Shown: positions 52,534 through 61,511, numbered from the stretch's first letter. The stretch is 64,000 nucleotides of DNA from Microvirga arabica (GCF_016811235.1 NZ_JAFBID010000019.1:1-64000); one strand, 5' to 3'. Program-made: numbers and translations. The notes: generated by a model from the letters alone, not told the origin.

Positions 52534-54074
52534 GCCTGTTGGAGCACGACAACCTTCTGTTCCAGGGCGCCGACTGGGATTTCAGCCTGATCCAGCGCAT
52601 CCATGACGCCGTTGAGAAGATCGGCGTCGGGGAAATGGGGCTCAATGTCTACCCGAATCAGATCGAGGTCATCACCGCCGAGCAGATGCTCGACGCCTAT
52701 GCCTCCATCGGCATGCCCCTGTTCTACAAGCACTGGTCCTTCGGCAAGCGCTTCGCACTCCATGAGGCGAGCTACCGCCAGGGCTTCATGGGCTTGGCCT
52801 ATGAGATCGTGATCAACTCGAACCCGTGCATCTCCTACATCATGGAGGAGAATTCGGCCACGATGCAGACGCTCGTGATCGCCCACGCGGCCTTCGGGCA
52901 CAACCATTTCTTCAAGAACAACTATCTCTTCCAGGAATGGACGGACGCCGACGGGATCCTGGACTACCTCGAATTCGCGAAGGGCTACATCACCCGCTGC
53001 GAGGAGCGTTACGGCCATGCCGCCGTGGAGCGGGTGCTCGATGCCGCCCATGCCCTGATGTCCCACGGGGTCCACCGCTATCCGCGCAAGAAGCGCCCCA
53101 ATCTGCGCTCCGAGGAGCGGCGGGAGAAGGAGCGGCATCTCCATCTGGAGCAGACCTTCAACGACCTTTGGCGCACGGTGCCCACCAAGGGCGCTGCCTC
53201 AAAGCCGCAACTGAGCGACGAGCGCCGCCGCGCCCTCCTGGAGCTGCCGCAGGAAAACCTTCTGTACTTCCTCGAAAAGTCCGCCCCGCGCCTTCAGCCC
53301 TGGCAGCGGGAGATCCTGCGCATTGTTCGCCAGATCGCGCAGTATTTCTATCCGCAGCGACAGACCAAGGTGATGAACGAAGGCTGCGCCACCTATTGCC
53401 ATTACCGCATCATGACCCGCCTGCACGAGACGGGGCAGATCACCGATGGCGCCTTCCTCGAATTCCTGCAGTCGCACACGAACGTCACGCGCCAGCCGGA
53501 ATATGACGACCCGCATTACGGTGGCATCAATCCCTATGCCCTCGGCTTCGGCATGATGCAGGACATTGAGCGCATCTGCACCAAGCCCACGGCCGAGGAC
53601 CGGGAGTGGTTCCCCGAGATCGCCGGCAGCGGCAACACCATGGCGGTCCTGCGCGACGTGTGGGCCAACTACCGGGACGAGAGCTTCATCTCACAGTACC
53701 TGAGCCCGCACCTGATGCGCCAGTGGCGCATGTTCCATCTCGTGGACGACCCCGACCAACCTGAACTCAGGATCGAAGCCATCCACGACGAGCGCGGCTA
53801 TCGCCGGCTGCGGCGCTCCCTGTCGCGCCACTACGACGTTGGCTGGAGCGATCCCGACATTCAGGTGATCGACGTCGATCTCGCCGGCGACCGGCGCCTG
53901 ATCCTCCACCACCACGTCTTGAACCGGACGCTCCTGCACAAGGATGATGCACAGAGGGTCTTGCAGATGGTGGCCAATCTCTGGGGCTATGCGGTTGTGC
54001 TCAAGGAGGTCGAGCCCGCCACCGGGGCGATCTTCCAGGAACATGTGGCGCATCCGCACGAAACTCTCTTCTGA
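52530..54074 (+). CDS. spoVR: SpoVR family protein (YcgB-like)
   Basis: A 514-residue cytoplasmic protein of the SpoVR/YcgB family. Typical blocks are GLNVYPNQIEVITAEQML, GMPLFYKHWSFGKRF, HAAFGHNHFFKNNYLF and NEGCATYCHYRIM. In Bacillus it is needed for spore cortex formation; in non-sporing bacteria it belongs to a stress module with PrkA and YeaH, exactly as here. Translation is coupled to yeaH by ATGA overlap. Confidence 0.93.
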   Translation: MSLLEHDNLLFQGADWDFSLIQRIHDAVEKIGVGEMGLNVYPNQIEVITAEQMLDAYASIGMPLFYKHWSFGKRFALHEASYRQGFMGLAYEIVINSNPCISYIMEENSATMQTLVIAHAAFGHNHFFKNNYLFQEWTDADGILDYLEFAKGYITRCEERYGHAAVERVLDAAHALMSHGVHRYPRKKRPNLRSEERREKERHLHLEQTFNDLWRTVPTKGAASKPQLSDERRRALLELPQENLLYFLEKSAPRLQPWQREILRIVRQIAQYFYPQRQTKVMNEGCATYCHYRIMTRLHETGQITDGAFLEFLQSHTNVTRQPEYDDPHYGGINPYALGFGMMQDIERICTKPTAEDREWFPEIAGSGNTMAVLRDVWANYRDESFISQYLSPHLMRQWRMFHLVDDPDQPELRIEAIHDERGYRRLRRSLSRHYDVGWSDPDIQVIDVDLAGDRRLILHHHVLNRTLLHKDDAQRVLQMVANLWGYAVVLKEVEPATGAIFQEHVAHPHETLF

Positions 54075-54097
54075 CCAGCCTGATGCTCCGCTTTTTG

Positions 54098-54151
54098 CGA
54101 GCGCATTGTCCTTGCGGAAAACCGGGGCCACTTTTCCGCACGAAGCGCTCG
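54098..54151. repeat. dispersed palindromic repeat of rhizobial type
   Basis: Outer arms CGAGCGC (54098-54104) and GCGCTCG (54145-54151), inner arms TGCGGAAAA (54113-54121) and TTTTCCGCA (54132-54140). Elements with the core TGCGGAAAACCGG are common between genes in Methylobacterium, Microvirga and mesorhizobia. It lies 23 bases after the spoVR stop and may stabilise that message. Confidence 0.7.
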
Positions 54152-54242
54152 TTTGACGCAAAAAAGCCTGGGACTCGCGGGATCATAGGTTTCCCTGGGC
54201 TCGGCCCGGATCGCGGGTCGGCTCCCTTGCAGGAGAATACCT

Positions 54243-54704
54243 ATGGAACACAAGCCTGTAGAGAAGCTGCGTAGCGTCGCTGAAGTGCATGAGTTCAACC
54301 AAGGTTTCCTGTCTCGTCGCGAACGCCTCGAGCGCTGGGCCGAGGTGCTGGAGCGCCAGCCGAAGCGGCGCCTGAGGTCTCTGGGAGAGATCGAGTTCGT
54401 CCCGAAAGACAAGCGGCCGCAATTGCGGTCGGACGAGTCGCCGATCACGGTTGCCTTCGAGGACCCGATCCTGCGTGCCGCAGGCCTGAAGGGCGATACG
54501 CTCGGAGATGCCATGGAGTTCTTCGAACTCTCCGAGGGAGCCTCTCACCGCCTTCTCTGCTCCTGCATGAACGGCTGGAGCATGGAGGCCGGAACCACCG
54601 CCCGGAAAGTTCATCGCATCGCGAACCCTGATCATCGGCTCACGTTATTGACGGCAGCCGGGTTGCTCACTGCGGCACCCGCTGTGCTCTATCTGCTGAG
54701 CTGA
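54243..54704 (+). CDS. hypothetical protein with C-terminal hydrophobic helix
   Basis: A 153-residue protein I do not recognise. Residues 1-60 are strongly helical and charged (FLSRRERLERWAEVLERQPKRRL), the middle part (FEDPILRAAGLKGDTLGDAM, SHRLLCSCMNGWSMEAGTTA) looks compact with two close Cys, and the end LTAAGLLTAAPAVLYLLS is a membrane-type helix. AGGAG lies just upstream of the ATG. Codon use fits its neighbours. Confidence 0.65.
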   Translation: MEHKPVEKLRSVAEVHEFNQGFLSRRERLERWAEVLERQPKRRLRSLGEIEFVPKDKRPQLRSDESPITVAFEDPILRAAGLKGDTLGDAMEFFELSEGASHRLLCSCMNGWSMEAGTTARKVHRIANPDHRLTLLTAAGLLTAAPAVLYLLS

Positions 54705-54775
54705 GGAAGTTTGCAGCTTCGAGCCCTCCCGGAACGAGAGGGCTCGATGGCTGATCCATGTTGGGGGCAACGAGA

Positions 54776-55066
54776 ATGACGAATGAGCCGGCGCGTCGGA
54801 TCGGGCTGCCATGGTATCGGCGTGAGGATTACCCCCGCATCCGCGAGATGATGGCCGACCGGCACAATCTGGCACCCACCTATGAAAGCTGGCTCGCGGC
54901 TGCCGAAAACAATGAAGAAGTGGGCAGACAGGCCGGTCTTCACGTCAGTCGCATCCTGATCGAGCCCGAGGCTTTCGCCCGCTGGTGCGCTAAGAAAAAC
55001 GTGGAGCCCGACAGCGCAGCGCGCAGGGATTACGTCGCGGAGAAGAGTTCCGAGAACGCTCCTTGA
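54776..55066 (+). CDS. hypothetical protein
   Basis: A 96-residue cytoplasmic protein without recognised domain. It begins MTNEPARRIGLPWYRREDYP and contains HNLAPTYESWLAAAENNE and LIEPEAFARWCAKKN, a pattern seen in small unannotated proteins of Rhizobiales. ATG at 54758 is an alternative start. Follows the other hypothetical gene by ~70 bases. Confidence 0.6.
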   Translation: MTNEPARRIGLPWYRREDYPRIREMMADRHNLAPTYESWLAAAENNEEVGRQAGLHVSRILIEPEAFARWCAKKNVEPDSAARRDYVAEKSSENAP

Positions 55067-55220
55067 GTTCGGTCATACAGCCAAGCCTTGAAGTCTCCTC
55101 CCCGGTTCCTAGTTGCTCGGGCATCATGGTGGAGGGCCACACTTGCTGAACGAAAACGGCACGAGCAGCGAAATTTCCACACTTGGGCATAAGACCAATG
55201 CAGCCGGAGCGGCTCAGGCC

Positions 55221-56174
55221 ATGCGAGCTGCTGTTCTCACAGGACCTGGGCAGATCGAGGTCCGCCAGGTGGCGCGACCGGAGCCCGGCCCCGGTCAGGT
55301 GCGCCTGCGTCTGGAGGGGTGCGGCGTCTGCGCTTCGAACCTCACCCCTTGGGCAGGTCCGGAATGGATGCAGTATCCCACCGAGCCGGGTGCGCTCGGG
55401 CACGAAGCCTGGGGATTCGTGGATGCCGTCGGCGAGGGCGTCGAGTGTGTGTCGGTCGGCGACCGCGTTGCGGCGCTCTCCTACAAGTCCTATGCCGAGT
55501 ACGACATCGCCGATGCCGAGGCAGTCGTGCCGCTGCCGGAAGCGCTTGCAGGACAGCCTTTTCCCGGTGAGCCGCTCGGCTGCGCCATGAACATCTTCCG
55601 CCGCAGCGAGATCGAGGCGGGTCAGACCGTTGCGATCATCGGTATCGGCTTCCTCGGCGCCATCCTGACGAAACTGGCAACAGAAGCTGGCGCACGTGTG
55701 ATCGCGATTTCGCGCCGCCCCTTCTCGCTCGACCTCGCCCGCCGCATGGGTGCGGCCGAGACGATCCCGATGGAAGATCACCAAGCGATCATCGAGAGGG
55801 TGAAGGACCTGACGGGCGGGGTATTCTGCGATCGCGTGATCGAGGCGGTCGGCAAGCAATGGCCGTTGGATTTGGCCGGGGAACTCACCCGTGAGCGCGG
55901 CAAGCTGATCGTGGCCGGATATCATCAAGACGGCCCGCGACAGGTCAACATGTGGCTGTGGAACTGGCGTGGCATCGACGTGATCAATGCCCATGAGCGC
56001 GATCCCAAGATTTACATGCAGGGTCTCCGCGAAGCGGTGGAGGCCATTGCATCGGGCAGGCTCGATCCAAGTTTCCTCTACACCCATACTTACCCATTGG
56101 ACCGGCTGGACGAGGCGCTCGACGCCACACGTGACCGACCGGATGGATTTCTCAAAGCTCTGGTAACCTACTGA
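55221..56174 (+). CDS. zinc-type (MDR) dehydrogenase, sugar/polyol-like
   Basis: A 317-residue medium-chain dehydrogenase. GCGVCASNLTPW gives the catalytic zinc Cys with Asn instead of the usual Asp/His neighbour, GALGHEAWGFVD follows, and the Rossmann motif is IIGIGFLGAILTKLA. The structural zinc cluster is missing. The ATG at 55221 is conservative; in-frame TTG codons at 55143 and 55113 would extend it. Its stop overlaps the start of the Gfo/Idh/MocA gene (TGATG). Likely oxidises a cyclitol or sugar for the neighbouring cluster. Confidence 0.8.
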   Translation: MRAAVLTGPGQIEVRQVARPEPGPGQVRLRLEGCGVCASNLTPWAGPEWMQYPTEPGALGHEAWGFVDAVGEGVECVSVGDRVAALSYKSYAEYDIADAEAVVPLPEALAGQPFPGEPLGCAMNIFRRSEIEAGQTVAIIGIGFLGAILTKLATEAGARVIAISRRPFSLDLARRMGAAETIPMEDHQAIIERVKDLTGGVFCDRVIEAVGKQWPLDLAGELTRERGKLIVAGYHQDGPRQVNMWLWNWRGIDVINAHERDPKIYMQGLREAVEAIASGRLDPSFLYTHTYPLDRLDEALDATRDRPDGFLKALVTY

Positions 56175-57202
56175 TGGCGCAGCAGGCTCTTCGCAAGGAA
56201 CAGTTCGAAATCTCTCTTGCCCGTCCCCGCCTCGGTTTTCTCGGTGTCGGCTGGATCGGTCGACACCGCATGCAGGCGATCCTCGGCACGGGAGCGGTCG
56301 ATGTGGCTGCCATTGCCGATCCGTCGCCGGAAATGGCCTCGGAAGCAGGCAAGCTGGCGCCCGACGCAAAGCTGGTTTCGACGCTCGAGGAGATTCTCAG
56401 TACGGGTGTCGATGGTGTGGTGATCGCAACGCCAAGCGCCATGCATGCAGATCAGTCGATCCGCGCGCTGGAGCGCGGTGTTGCGGTGTTCTGCCAGAAG
56501 CCGCTTGGGCGTAACGTGGCGGAGGTGCAGGCGGTGGTGGATGCCGCGCGCAAGGCCGACCGGCTGCTCTGCGTCGATCTCTCCTACCGCTTCACGGAAG
56601 GCATGCGGCGCATTCGCGAGATCATCGACTCAGGCGAACTGGGGCATATCTATGCCGTAGACTTGGTGTTCCACAACGCCTATGGCCCGGACAAGCCCTG
56701 GTTCTACGATCCGGCTCTCTCCGGCGGCGGCTGCGTGATGGACCTCGGCGTTCACCTGGTGGATCTGGCGTTGTGGAGCCTGAACAATCCCGGCATCGCC
56801 AGCGTCACGGGCAAGCTCTTTGCAGACGGCGTGCCGCTGAGGGACTCGACCGCTCAAGTCGAAGATTATGCGGTTGCGACCGTGGAGCTGGAAACCGGCG
56901 CCGTGGTGCAGCTCGCCTGCTCCTGGCGCTTGCAGGCCGGGTGCGATGCGATGATTTCTGCGACTTTCTATGGCACGCAAGGCGGCGTATCGTTGCGCAA
57001 CGTGAACGGATCCTTCTACGATTTCACCGCGGAGCGCTATCGCGGCACGTCCCGTGAGACATTGACCTCGCCTCCCGACGAGTGGGGCGGGCGGGCGGCA
57101 GCCGACTGGGCCTCACGGTTGGCGGCGGGCGAGCGGTTCGACCCTGCTGCAAATCACCTCGTCGATGTCGCTCGTGTGCTGGACCGGATCTACGGGCGAT
57201 AG
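56174..57202 (+). CDS. Gfo/Idh/MocA family oxidoreductase (inositol-dehydrogenase-like)
   Basis: A 342-residue NAD-dependent dehydrogenase. Rossmann motif GFLGVGWIGRHRMQAIL, catalytic Lys in VFCQKPLGRN (K-P), and DLGVHLVDLALW with the likely catalytic His. The family includes myo- and scyllo-inositol dehydrogenases. It is coupled to the preceding MDR gene and converges on the glycosidase/ino1 operon, so an inositol- or NDP-sugar-derived substrate is reasonable. Ends at a strong terminator. Confidence 0.85.
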   Translation: MAQQALRKEQFEISLARPRLGFLGVGWIGRHRMQAILGTGAVDVAAIADPSPEMASEAGKLAPDAKLVSTLEEILSTGVDGVVIATPSAMHADQSIRALERGVAVFCQKPLGRNVAEVQAVVDAARKADRLLCVDLSYRFTEGMRRIREIIDSGELGHIYAVDLVFHNAYGPDKPWFYDPALSGGGCVMDLGVHLVDLALWSLNNPGIASVTGKLFADGVPLRDSTAQVEDYAVATVELETGAVVQLACSWRLQAGCDAMISATFYGTQGGVSLRNVNGSFYDFTAERYRGTSRETLTSPPDEWGGRAAADWASRLAAGERFDPAANHLVDVARVLDRIYGR

Positions 57203-57232
57203 GGCGACTTCTACAGAGCTGAAAATGAGGGA

Positions 57233-57257
57233 GGCGGCTGAACCCGGTTCAGCCGCC
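57233..57257. terminator. strong terminator between converging operons
   Basis: GGCGGCTGAAC (57233-57243) and GTTCAGCCGCC (57247-57257) form an 11-bp perfect stem with a CCG loop, followed by TTTTCG on the plus strand. Confidence 0.85.
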
Positions 57258-57282
57258 TTTTCGTCGACCGTTCAACGCTCCG

Positions 57283-58212
57283 TCAGAGCACTTCCAGAAC
57301 CTTGCTGGCCGGTGCCGACTGGCTGGCTGGGGCATAGCGCCGGATCATGGTGGCGCAGAACTCAGCGAACTCTTCCTTCACCTGCGGGGCGCTGGTGTGA
57401 TGCGGCGCGATTCCGCGATGCTCCGGCGTGAAGCAGAAGGTCACCGTCACATCGAAGTCGGCGAGAGCCTCCATCTGGCGGTCGAACCAGTCCATCGCAT
57501 TGGGGCGGAAGCTATCGGCCCACGACAGGCCTGTGCGCAGATACTTTACGCCCAGCCGCTTCATCCAGGTCACCGCATCATCGAGACGATGATCCTCAAA
57601 GTGGAACCACTGGCACAGGCCCATTTGGGATGCGTATTTCGCATATTCCTCGAGAGCGGGCTTCGGCGTGCCGTCCTCGCGCAGAAGGCCCATGTAGAAG
57701 TGGCGGTAATAGGAGGAGCCTTCCGCCTCCCGGTGCCGCGTGGTGGCCTCCCAGGCGCGGGGCAGGTCGTAAAGGCTGTACCAGTGGATCTTTGGCACCT
57801 TGCCGATTAGAAGCTCCGCGGTTCTGTTCAGGCCCCAGACCTGCACTTCCTCGGCCCCGAAGGTGGAGATGCCGACCTCGCTGACCCAAATCGGTTTATC
57901 CGTCACCGCCCGGATCTCATCGATCTTCGCCGGCCATTCGTGGATCTGCCATAGGTTCCAGTCGAGCGGGAAGCCGTGAACGGCCACGACGTCGAGATGC
58001 TCCATGGCACCGTGACTTTCCAGCTTCTTGATGAAGCCGGGATCGATGGGCGAGATGCCGCCGAGCACCCGGGGCAGGTTGGGGTTCTCGCCCTTGATCG
58101 CCTGACCAGCGGCAATCACCATGTCGGAGAAGAGCTTCCAATCCGGATCGATCTCCGGATCCCAGTGGGATTTGTTGTTCGGCTCGTTCCAGATCATTGC
58201 AGCTTCGATCAT
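57283..58212 (-). CDS. clan GH-A glycosidase-like protein, apparently circularly permuted
   Basis: A 309-residue protein. The acid/base motif IWNEPNN is at residues 7-13 (E10), normally found near the middle of a GH-A/GH39-type TIM barrel. The nucleophile motif IWVSEVGIST has E112. A typical barrel end (YRHFYMGLLREDGTPKP) comes at 169-184. After residue 196 a typical barrel beginning appears: RLDDAVTWMKRLGVKYLRTG, then VTFCFTPEHRG and FAEFCATMIRRYA. So the two halves are in swapped order. The ATG at 58212 overlaps the methyltransferase stop (ATGA). No signal peptide, so it acts in the cytoplasm. See findings. Confidence 0.75.
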   Translation of the reverse strand: MIEAAMIWNEPNNKSHWDPEIDPDWKLFSDMVIAAGQAIKGENPNLPRVLGGISPIDPGFIKKLESHGAMEHLDVVAVHGFPLDWNLWQIHEWPAKIDEIRAVTDKPIWVSEVGISTFGAEEVQVWGLNRTAELLIGKVPKIHWYSLYDLPRAWEATTRHREAEGSSYYRHFYMGLLREDGTPKPALEEYAKYASQMGLCQWFHFEDHRLDDAVTWMKRLGVKYLRTGLSWADSFRPNAMDWFDRQMEALADFDVTVTFCFTPEHRGIAPHHTSAPQVKEEFAEFCATMIRRYAPASQSAPASKVLEVL

Positions 58213-58982
58213 GCGGTTCTCCCTTGGGCCGGGTAGACGGCGCCCGCGCCGGGCGGGGCATCGACACGGCGGCAGATGTAAACTTCGGCTTCCGGGTGCT
58301 GGACGATCTCGAACCCGGTGCTGCGGAGCATGGCTTCCACGCAAGCCGCATTCGGCGCCCACCAGTTGGTCGGATCGTCGGCATAGCGATGCTCGATGAA
58401 GTGCATCTTCGGGTAGCGCGGATCCTCGAAATGCTCCGTCTGCCAGAAGGTGTAGTTCTCATCGACCGGCATGATCTCCGCCGAGCCGCGCTGCATCGAC
58501 TGGAACACGAGGAGGTCCTTGGCCACGTGCTCGTGAATAAGATCAAGGGCGAGAAGTGGATGGCGCAGGTGGTAGAGGACGCCCATGAAGAGCACCACGT
58601 CGAATGTCTCGCCAAGCTGCCCGAGGTCGTAGACGGAGAGCTTGCGGAACTCGATGTCGTGGCCCATCGTCTGGGCGGCAAAACGGGCCTGGGCAAGATA
58701 CGAATCGTCGAAGTCGACACCCAGCACGCGCTCCGCTCCGCGCTTCTTCATCTCCATGGAGTAGAAGCCGCCGTTGCAGCCGATGTCGAGCACGCTCTTG
58801 CCTGTGAGGTCTTCCGGGATCGCACTGGCGAATTGCTGCCACTTCACGGCAGGGTAGTTGCCGAGAAAGTGGTCGGGCGCGGTCCAGACGCCGCCTTTCA
58901 GCTCGATGTTGTGGAACCAAGGGCCAAGCGCTTCGGCCTTGCGGCGGATTTCTTCCGGGGGCATTGGGTCGATTGCGTTCAT
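58209..58982 (-). CDS. SAM-dependent methyltransferase, CmoB-like (TIGR04290-type)
   Basis: A 257-residue class I methyltransferase. SAM motif VLDIGCNGGFYSMEM near residue 80, then GVDFDDSYLAQARF and FMGVLYHLRHPLLALD, which resembles the tRNA-modifying CmoB. Relatives in proteobacterial sugar clusters (as I recall, TIGR04290) are regarded as natural-product or glycan methyltransferases. It is between the nucleotidyltransferase (8 bases upstream) and the glycosidase-like gene (overlap). Likely methylates a sugar or cyclitol hydroxyl or carboxyl group. Confidence 0.82.
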   Translation of the reverse strand: MNAIDPMPPEEIRRKAEALGPWFHNIELKGGVWTAPDHFLGNYPAVKWQQFASAIPEDLTGKSVLDIGCNGGFYSMEMKKRGAERVLGVDFDDSYLAQARFAAQTMGHDIEFRKLSVYDLGQLGETFDVVLFMGVLYHLRHPLLALDLIHEHVAKDLLVFQSMQRGSAEIMPVDENYTFWQTEHFEDPRYPKMHFIEHRYADDPTNWWAPNAACVEAMLRSTGFEIVQHPEAEVYICRRVDAPPGAGAVYPAQGRTA

Positions 58983-58990
58983 CGTGGAGT

Positions 58991-59809
58991 CTACTCCCTG
59001 TTCAAATCATGGAGGCCGCGCGGCAGCCGGCCGGCCGGCCAGCCCAGGGCCACCCGCGCGCCTGTGACGTTCTCCTGCTGAGCCGCTTCGCTCAACAAAC
59101 CAATGGCGGATCGATAGCCATGGAGCGTCCCAACATCGACATAGGACACGCCGGCCTTGACTCCGATGGCCTCGCCGCCTTGGGCCAGATAGGCGTTCAC
59201 CAGAGTGCCGAAATATTCATCCTCGCGATTGCGCGCGAGCCAGAGCTGGCGCAGCGCTTCGAGGACGTGGCCCGGCATTTTAAAGGCTCCCCAGATCCAA
59301 CGGGAGGATGCGTCCTCCCGCTTCACTTGGATCTCCTGCACGCGCATCGTCTCATCCAGAACGACAGCGTCAAAAACCTGCGGGTTATCAACCGGGAAGA
59401 GCAGGAACGAGAGCATTTCTTCCGGAAGTTCCGCAAGCGCCGTCTCGGGAAACCAGACCGTGTCGGGCAGGCCGACGATCACGCTCTCGTCCGCCGGGAT
59501 CAGGGGAGCGGCCTGGAAGATGGCGTCGCACAAGCCGCTCGCCTGCGGCTGCACCACATAGGCAATCGAGGCGCTGCCGTAGCTTGCGCCGTAATACTCC
59601 ATGATGTCGGATTTGCCGGGGGAGATCACGAAGCAGATCTTGTCGGCGCCGCCATGGATCATGCGCTCGACGAGGTACTCGCTCACCGCGCAGGGCCGCT
59701 CGATCCCGTTGTCGAGGCGGCTGCCCACCGGGAGAAGCTCCTTCGAGAAAGCCAGCGGCTGAATGCGGCTGCCGATCCCTGCCGCGGGTATGATGCCCCA
59801 CATGGTCAT
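58991..59809 (-). CDS. sugar-1-phosphate nucleotidyltransferase
   Basis: A 272-residue GT-A-fold nucleotidyltransferase. Nucleotide motif IPAAGIGSRIQPLAFSKELL with G-x-G-x-R and the K-E-L-L-P-V element, then VQPQASGLCDAI and VGLPDTVWFP with the metal Asp. The C terminus SYVDVGTLHGYRSAI is typical of glucose-1-phosphate thymidylyl- or uridylyltransferases. It should supply the NDP-sugar donor for the glycosyltransferase, with whose gene it overlaps by four bases. Confidence 0.88.
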   Translation of the reverse strand: MTMWGIIPAAGIGSRIQPLAFSKELLPVGSRLDNGIERPCAVSEYLVERMIHGGADKICFVISPGKSDIMEYYGASYGSASIAYVVQPQASGLCDAIFQAAPLIPADESVIVGLPDTVWFPETALAELPEEMLSFLLFPVDNPQVFDAVVLDETMRVQEIQVKREDASSRWIWGAFKMPGHVLEALRQLWLARNREDEYFGTLVNAYLAQGGEAIGVKAGVSYVDVGTLHGYRSAIGLLSEAAQQENVTGARVALGWPAGRLPRGLHDLNRE

Positions 59810-60915
59810 GCCTCCATCATGGCGGCGGAGCCGCCGGTCGAGGATGGGATGGAACTGGCGCTCTCCAGCAGGAACTCAAGCTCACGGGCCCGGTGCTCCG
59901 AGGTGTGCTCGGCGAGAACCCGCTCGCGGCCGGCGCCGGCGATGCGCTTCAGCTCCGCATCCGTCAGGTCGAGGGCGCTGACGGTATCTTCGCTTGCTGT
60001 GGCAATAAGAATTTCCCGATCGGGTGTGAGGAAGCTGTCGAGTCCTTCCCAGGTGTCGGACAGAATCGGCGCGCCGCAGGCTGCCGCCTCGAACAGGCGG
60101 CCCGAGGGGCACCACCCCATGTCCGCCATGGTCTGACGGGTGATGTTGAGCGTCAGGCGCGAGGACGAGAAGAAGGCAGGATGCTCGGACGGCGGCAGAT
60201 GGCGGACGAAAGAGATGTTGGGCTGCCAGGGGAAATCGGCAGGATACTGCGCGCCGCCAATCAGGAAACGCCGCTTCGGGCGCAGGCCCGCGGGATCGAT
60301 GAACAGGCGCTGCAGGGCCGCCTGACGATCCGCCGCATAGGTGCCGAGATAGGAGAGATCCGACCTGTAATGATCGGCCGGATGCACCGGGTGGTGGACG
60401 TCGGGATCCACGTGCCCGTAAAGGGGCGCAACGCGGCAGGCTCCGAGCTCCGATCGAAGCCTGTCGAGAGCGCGACCGCCGGTATAGCTGAGCGCGAGGT
60501 CGAAATCGCGCAGGCCGCGTGGTCCGATATAGGTGATGGGCTCTCCGGCCTCCAGGCGTGAGAAGGTGACCGGCGTGTCGAGATCGTAGAACACATGGAG
60601 CGGGCGAGGCGCAGCGAGCAGGAGCTCGCTCGCCGCGATGCCGTCCGGGCAATAGGAGGTTGCCATGGCCACATCCGCGTCGACCAGCTCTGCCGCGGCC
60701 CGTTGACGGATATCGTCCCAATCCTGGTAGAGGACGAGATCGCCGCCCGGGATCTCGAAGAGATCCCGGTTCGCGGCATAATAGGGCACATCCTTTTCGA
60801 AGAACACCACCCTGTGTCCACGCTTCGCAAGGGCGCGGATGAGACCTCGCCAGAGCGTCGCGTGGCCATTGCCCCAGGATGAGGAGATGGTGAGCCCGAA
60901 AATGACGATCTTCAT
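59806..60915 (-). CDS. CgeB-like glycosyltransferase (GT-B fold)
   Basis: A 369-residue glycosyltransferase. N-terminal Rossmann half begins MKIVIFGLTISSSWGNGHAT; the donor half has LTLNITRQTMADMGWCPSGR and LFEAAACGAPILSDTWEGL, the glycosyl transferase family 1_2 motif known from spore-coat CgeB. No membrane helices. The ATG at 60915 overlaps the phosphatase stop (ATGA). It is the only glycosyltransferase in the cluster, so one glycosidic bond is probably made, possibly to inositol or inositol phosphate. Confidence 0.87.
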   Translation of the reverse strand: MKIVIFGLTISSSWGNGHATLWRGLIRALAKRGHRVVFFEKDVPYYAANRDLFEIPGGDLVLYQDWDDIRQRAAAELVDADVAMATSYCPDGIAASELLLAAPRPLHVFYDLDTPVTFSRLEAGEPITYIGPRGLRDFDLALSYTGGRALDRLRSELGACRVAPLYGHVDPDVHHPVHPADHYRSDLSYLGTYAADRQAALQRLFIDPAGLRPKRRFLIGGAQYPADFPWQPNISFVRHLPPSEHPAFFSSSRLTLNITRQTMADMGWCPSGRLFEAAACGAPILSDTWEGLDSFLTPDREILIATASEDTVSALDLTDAELKRIAGAGRERVLAEHTSEHRARELEFLLESASSIPSSTGGSAAMMEA

Positions 60916-61511
60916 GCGGCCACCACCTCGTTCAGACGCAATACCTTGGAACCCCAATCGCCGACCACGAGGGTGCTGATGGAGGCAGGCTCGATATCGA
61001 AGCGCGCATAGGCGTCAATCGGCAGACCGAGATGGTAGAGCAGGGCGGCCTTGATCACGTCGCTGTGGCTGACGAGGATGATGGACCGATCCGCGTAGCG
61101 CTGGTGCAAACGCTCGATGGCGCCCACGATGCGTGCCTGAGCCTCAAGCATCGTCTCCCCATAGGGCGGACGGCTGTTGCTGCGGGCCTTGTTCCATGCC
61201 GACCAGCGGGGATCCTGCGCCAGAGCCTCGAAGCTTGTGCCGGACCATGCCCCGAAGTCGATCTCAGCGATGTCCTCGCAAATTTCAAGCGGCTGCTCGA
61301 GGCGAGCCGCGATCGGTTCGGCAGTCTCCACGGCCCGCTCAAGAGGGCTTGTGTGAATGCCGGCAATGGTCTCGTTGGCGAAGCGTTCCGCCAGCCGCTC
61401 GGCCTGAGCTTTCCCAACATCCCCAAGGTGAACGCCGGGAATGCGTCCGCACAGGATCGTGCCGACCCTGTCATGGGCCGCATGACGCACAAGATGGAAC
61501 GTGGCGGTCAC
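60912..61511 (-). CDS. histidine phosphatase family protein
   Basis: A 199-residue phosphatase of the phosphoglycerate-mutase-like superfamily. Catalytic motif is LVRHAAHDR (R-H-A instead of R-H-G), second block HTSPLERAVETAEPIA, the Glu-loop is EIDFGAWSG, and the second His is in ILVSHSDVIKAAL. Members include glucosylglycerate and alpha-ribazole phosphatases. It lies 12 bases after ino1 and could dephosphorylate inositol-3-phosphate or a glycosyl-inositol phosphate. Confidence 0.87.
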   Translation of the reverse strand: MTATFHLVRHAAHDRVGTILCGRIPGVHLGDVGKAQAERLAERFANETIAGIHTSPLERAVETAEPIAARLEQPLEICEDIAEIDFGAWSGTSFEALAQDPRWSAWNKARSNSRPPYGETMLEAQARIVGAIERLHQRYADRSIILVSHSDVIKAALLYHLGLPIDAYARFDIEPASISTLVVGDWGSKVLRLNEVVAA

